Shown one piece after another: positions 62,082 through 64,000 of a DNA stretch of 64,000 nt. This stretch comes from Ohtaekwangia sp036786105 (lineage in GTDB: Bacteria > Bacteroidota > Bacteroidia > Cytophagales > Cyclobacteriaceae). The stretch spans positions 114,383 through 178,382 of the forward strand of contig NZ_DAIQRQ010000005.1 of NCBI RefSeq assembly GCF_036786105.1, written 5' to 3'. The translations under genes and the position numbers were made by a program. Each line of letters opens with the position of its first letter. Position 1 is the first letter of the stretch. The notes under the pieces were generated by a model. The model made no database searches and was not told the origin of the DNA. It was given only the letters and a program-made list of their open reading frames with translations.

Positions 62082-62918
62082 ATGACAACTGAGAATGAAA
62101 TTAAGAACTATCCAAGTATTAAGCAAAGCTGGGGAATAGCAGGGCTAAATGTACTCTTTGCGATCCTGTTTAGTGTTGTTTATATATTGTTAAAGAAAGT
62201 TGTTACCGAGGATATAGCACACTTACTGTACTACCTTTTATCAATGGGCTGCACATTTTGGGTTATTCATGTCAAGAGGAAGAAAGTGACGAATATTGGT
62301 TCGTATAACTTTGATTTCAGTTCGCCAAAGGTTATAGTATTTGCTTGTATAGCAGTTATTGGTATTCAAATTGGCACGATTTCTCCCATAGTGACTCTTA
62401 TGCCGATGCCAAAATTTATGCAAAATGTATTCCTCAGATTAGCGGACCAAAATGTTGTACTTTCATTTATCAGCTTAACCATTGCAGCGCCGATAATGGA
62501 AGAACTGATCTTTAGGGGAATTATGCTTGATGGGCTTTTGAAAAGATATTCCCCTGTAAAATCTATAGTCGTTTCAAGCGCACTTTTCGGTATTGTTCAT
62601 CTGAACCCTTGGCAATTTGTTGGTGCCCTAATAGTTGGCATATTTTCCGGATGGGTATATTATAAGACAAAACATCTGACGCTATCAATTCTGATTCATG
62701 CTTCAAATAATTTGATTGCGTTTGTTTCCTTGCGTTTTCTTGATGTAAATTCTTTTAACAAGCCATTAACAGAACTGTATGGTGGGGCCTTCAATTTTAT
62801 AGCAATAACTTTTGTGGCTATTGTTGTTGCCGCAGTTTGTCTTTATTTTTTGAATAAGGAGTTCAGAAGCACAGCAGCAAATCTTGACGGAGAACAGGGC
62901 CATCCTGCAGTCAAATAG
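62082..62918 (+). CDS. CPBP-family intramembrane metalloprotease
   Basis: A 278-residue inner-membrane protein with about eight TM helices. The CPBP (Abi/CAAX protease) motif EELIFRG has Glu140 and Glu141 with Arg145, and is followed by SALFGIVHLNPWQF, with the catalytic His, and later ILIHASNNLIAF. Relatives cleave prenylated or membrane proteins, or act in bacteriocin immunity. The region is AT-rich like the preceding XRE pair. Substrate unknown. Confidence 0.9.
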   Translation: MTTENEIKNYPSIKQSWGIAGLNVLFAILFSVVYILLKKVVTEDIAHLLYYLLSMGCTFWVIHVKRKKVTNIGSYNFDFSSPKVIVFACIAVIGIQIGTISPIVTLMPMPKFMQNVFLRLADQNVVLSFISLTIAAPIMEELIFRGIMLDGLLKRYSPVKSIVVSSALFGIVHLNPWQFVGALIVGIFSGWVYYKTKHLTLSILIHASNNLIAFVSLRFLDVNSFNKPLTELYGGAFNFIAITFVAIVVAAVCLYFLNKEFRSTAANLDGEQGHPAVK

Positions 62919-62929
62919 TATTCGATATT

Positions 62930-62968
62930 TCTGTGTTTTATCTGTGTGAATCTGTGAAATCTGTGGGA
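62930..62968. repeat. Single copy of the 28-base dispersed repeat
   Basis: 62941-62968 is a copy of the unit found at 54842 and 58100, here with TCTGTG steps at 62941, 62951 and 62960 and the usual GGGA end. An extra TCTGTG step precedes it at 62930. No inverted partner is present. Confidence 0.8.
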
Positions 62969-63021
62969 GATAAAATTGTCTGCTATATTGCGATCAATTG
63001 CCAACGAAACGATATAGAATT

Positions 63022-63462
63022 ATGAGAGCGATCATTGTATTTTTATGCTTCATCGGCCTCACCAGGACAGCGCTTGCTCAAGATATCCAGCAAAGCCAGG
63101 TTCCTGCGGCTGTAGCTACAGCATTCCAAAGTAAATTTCCAACCGCTACCAAAATAAAGTGGAAGCAAAAGAATGCAGACTATAAAGCTGAGTTCAAGGT
63201 TGATTCACGCGGCCACGATGTTTGGTTTGATAAGGCAGGCAAGATCAAAAAACACAAGGAAGATTTTCCCAAGAGTCAGTTGCCCGCCCCGGTGAAAGAT
63301 AAACTGGCAAAGGACTTTAAAGATTTCTCGATTGATGATGCCGATAAAGTAGATGCTGAAGGAAAAATATACTATCAGATTGATCTCAAAAATGCTGCCG
63401 GAGAAAAGCGTAAAGTGTTGCTCTCTCCCGAAGGAAAAATAGAAGCAGCGAACGTAGATTGA
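63022..63462 (+). CDS. Exported PepSY-like (DUF2874-type) protein
   Basis: A 146-residue protein with a signal peptide (IIVFLCFIGLTRTALAQ). The mature part matches the putative PepSY-like/DUF2874 fold: VPAAVATAFQSKFPTATKIK, then WKQKNADYKAEFKV, and a second half with LPAPVKDKLAKDFKDFSI and KIYYQIDLKNAAGEKRKVLL. Such proteins may inhibit or assist secreted enzymes, or bind ligands in the periplasm. ATG 63022 was preferred over a TTG at 62998. The next gene begins 9 bases after the stop. Confidence 0.85.
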   Translation: MRAIIVFLCFIGLTRTALAQDIQQSQVPAAVATAFQSKFPTATKIKWKQKNADYKAEFKVDSRGHDVWFDKAGKIKKHKEDFPKSQLPAPVKDKLAKDFKDFSIDDADKVDAEGKIYYQIDLKNAAGEKRKVLLSPEGKIEAANVD

Positions 63463-63471
63463 TTTTGGTTT

Positions 63472-64000
63472 ATGACAGTAAAAGAAGCATTGATCGGATT
63501 CTACAAATTCAATCAGCTAAACCTGACGGCCGACTTTGAATCGCATTGTGTGCGGATATATATAGGATGCATACTGGCACCTGTTCCCAATATAGCGGCG
63601 CGAAAGAAATACCTTCGGTTTCACGACCTGCACCACATCATGACGGGCTACGGAATTGACCGGGTAGGAGAGAGTGAAATCAGCGCGTGGGAGCTTGGCG
63701 CCCGAAGCTGCCGAAAACCTATTATCTCGGTCATGAACCTCTTTGCATTATCGACTGGTTTTGTGTTGAAGCCCTCACAGGTAATAGGAGCTTTTTACCG
63801 TGGCTGCCGTAGCAGAAATCTATACTATCTTTCTGATTCGATGCAGGAAGAAGATGTGGAGAAACTAAATCTGCACGAAGTAAAACAACATCACCTGGAT
63901 ATAAAACCAACCGTTCGCTATAAATGGCTACGCCAGATTGAGTTGATCGGATACCTGTCGATTTCCATGATCATCCATGTCATGATGCTGGTGGCTGGTA
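63472..64000 (+). CDS. Coq4-like protein, truncated by the window edge
   Basis: An open frame from ATG 63472 to the end of the window (176 codons, no stop). It contains His51-Asp52-x-x-His55, then eleven residues, then Glu67 (HDLHHIMTGYGIDRVGESE), exactly the HDxxH-x11-E metal-binding signature of Coq4 proteins. The later part (IELIGYLSISMIIHVMMLV) looks like a membrane helix, not usual in Coq4. It may be a quinone-related or other metal-dependent protein. It lies 9 bases after the PepSY-like gene. Assignment is tentative. Confidence 0.7.
   Translation, partial: MTVKEALIGFYKFNQLNLTADFESHCVRIYIGCILAPVPNIAARKKYLRFHDLHHIMTGYGIDRVGESEISAWELGARSCRKPIISVMNLFALSTGFVLKPSQVIGAFYRGCRSRNLYYLSDSMQEEDVEKLNLHEVKQHHLDIKPTVRYKWLRQIELIGYLSISMIIHVMMLVAG

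Noticed and set aside
1..64000. tRNA, rRNA, transposase or phage genes
   Set aside because: None could be recognised on either strand by conserved loops, catalytic motifs or gene order.

Overview
The window looks like a draft chromosome segment of a polysaccharide-degrading member of the Bacteroidota, probably Cytophagales-like. The evidence is a SusC/SusD pair, four further TonB-dependent receptors, many secreted lipoproteins, promoters of the TAnnTTTG type, almost no Shine-Dalgarno sequences, and a one-component sensor with a periplasmic propeller and a LuxR-type helix-turn-helix. No rRNA, tRNA, phage or transposase gene was seen. Two runs of exactly 100 N (17068-17167 and 48361-48460) are each flanked by an identical 55-base sequence on both sides. 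They look like contig ends joined without collapsing their overlap, and the second falsely breaks a susC gene.

Layout. 1-12.4 kb holds single genes: a hybrid receiver/PAS/histidine kinase, a fused alpha-oxoamine synthase/N-acyltransferase, a GH29 fucosidase, a DUF305 lipoprotein, an AlbA_2 (Schlafen-like) regulator, and small redox and binding proteins. 12.5-17.1 kb is a probable metal or siderophore uptake unit (small Cys protein, TonB receptor, PepSY membrane protein). 17.4-21.8 kb has a phospholipase-like/alkaline phosphatase fusion, a receiver without its phospho-acceptor, a DUF1345 membrane protein and a WG-repeat protein. 21.9-29.3 kb is a run of envelope genes: a small His/Cys protein, a TonB receptor, a lipoprotein, a beta-barrel, an IPT-DUF3500 lipoprotein and a HupE/UreJ-like membrane protein. 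A YceI protein and an HxlR regulator follow, divergent around a palindromic promoter.

31.1-39.9 kb is signalling. A CBS-PAS-DHp protein without an ATPase domain is followed by a tight five-gene unit of FN3 lipoprotein, TonB receptor, TPR/SpoIIE phosphatase, SiaB-like kinase and SiaC-like phosphoprotein. A receptor appears to be built into a partner-switching module, and no diguanylate cyclase (SiaD) is visible.

40.8-60.7 kb is a carbohydrate region made of two adjacent blocks. The first is a beta-glucan locus: GH3 beta-glucosidase, propeller/LuxR regulator, SusC, SusD, PKD surface protein and two GH16 enzymes. Four copies of TGATGTAG lie between the regulator and susC. The second is a glucuronoxylan block: GH115 alpha-glucuronidase, GH10 xylanase and mannonate dehydratase. 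The last 3 kb holds a small XRE-regulated pair with putative operator repeats, a CPBP protease, a PepSY-like secreted protein and a truncated protein with the Coq4 metal-binding signature. Intergenic spaces, mainly in the right third, carry two kinds of short-period dispersed repeats: a 28-base unit built on CTGTG steps, and heptad-periodic elements.
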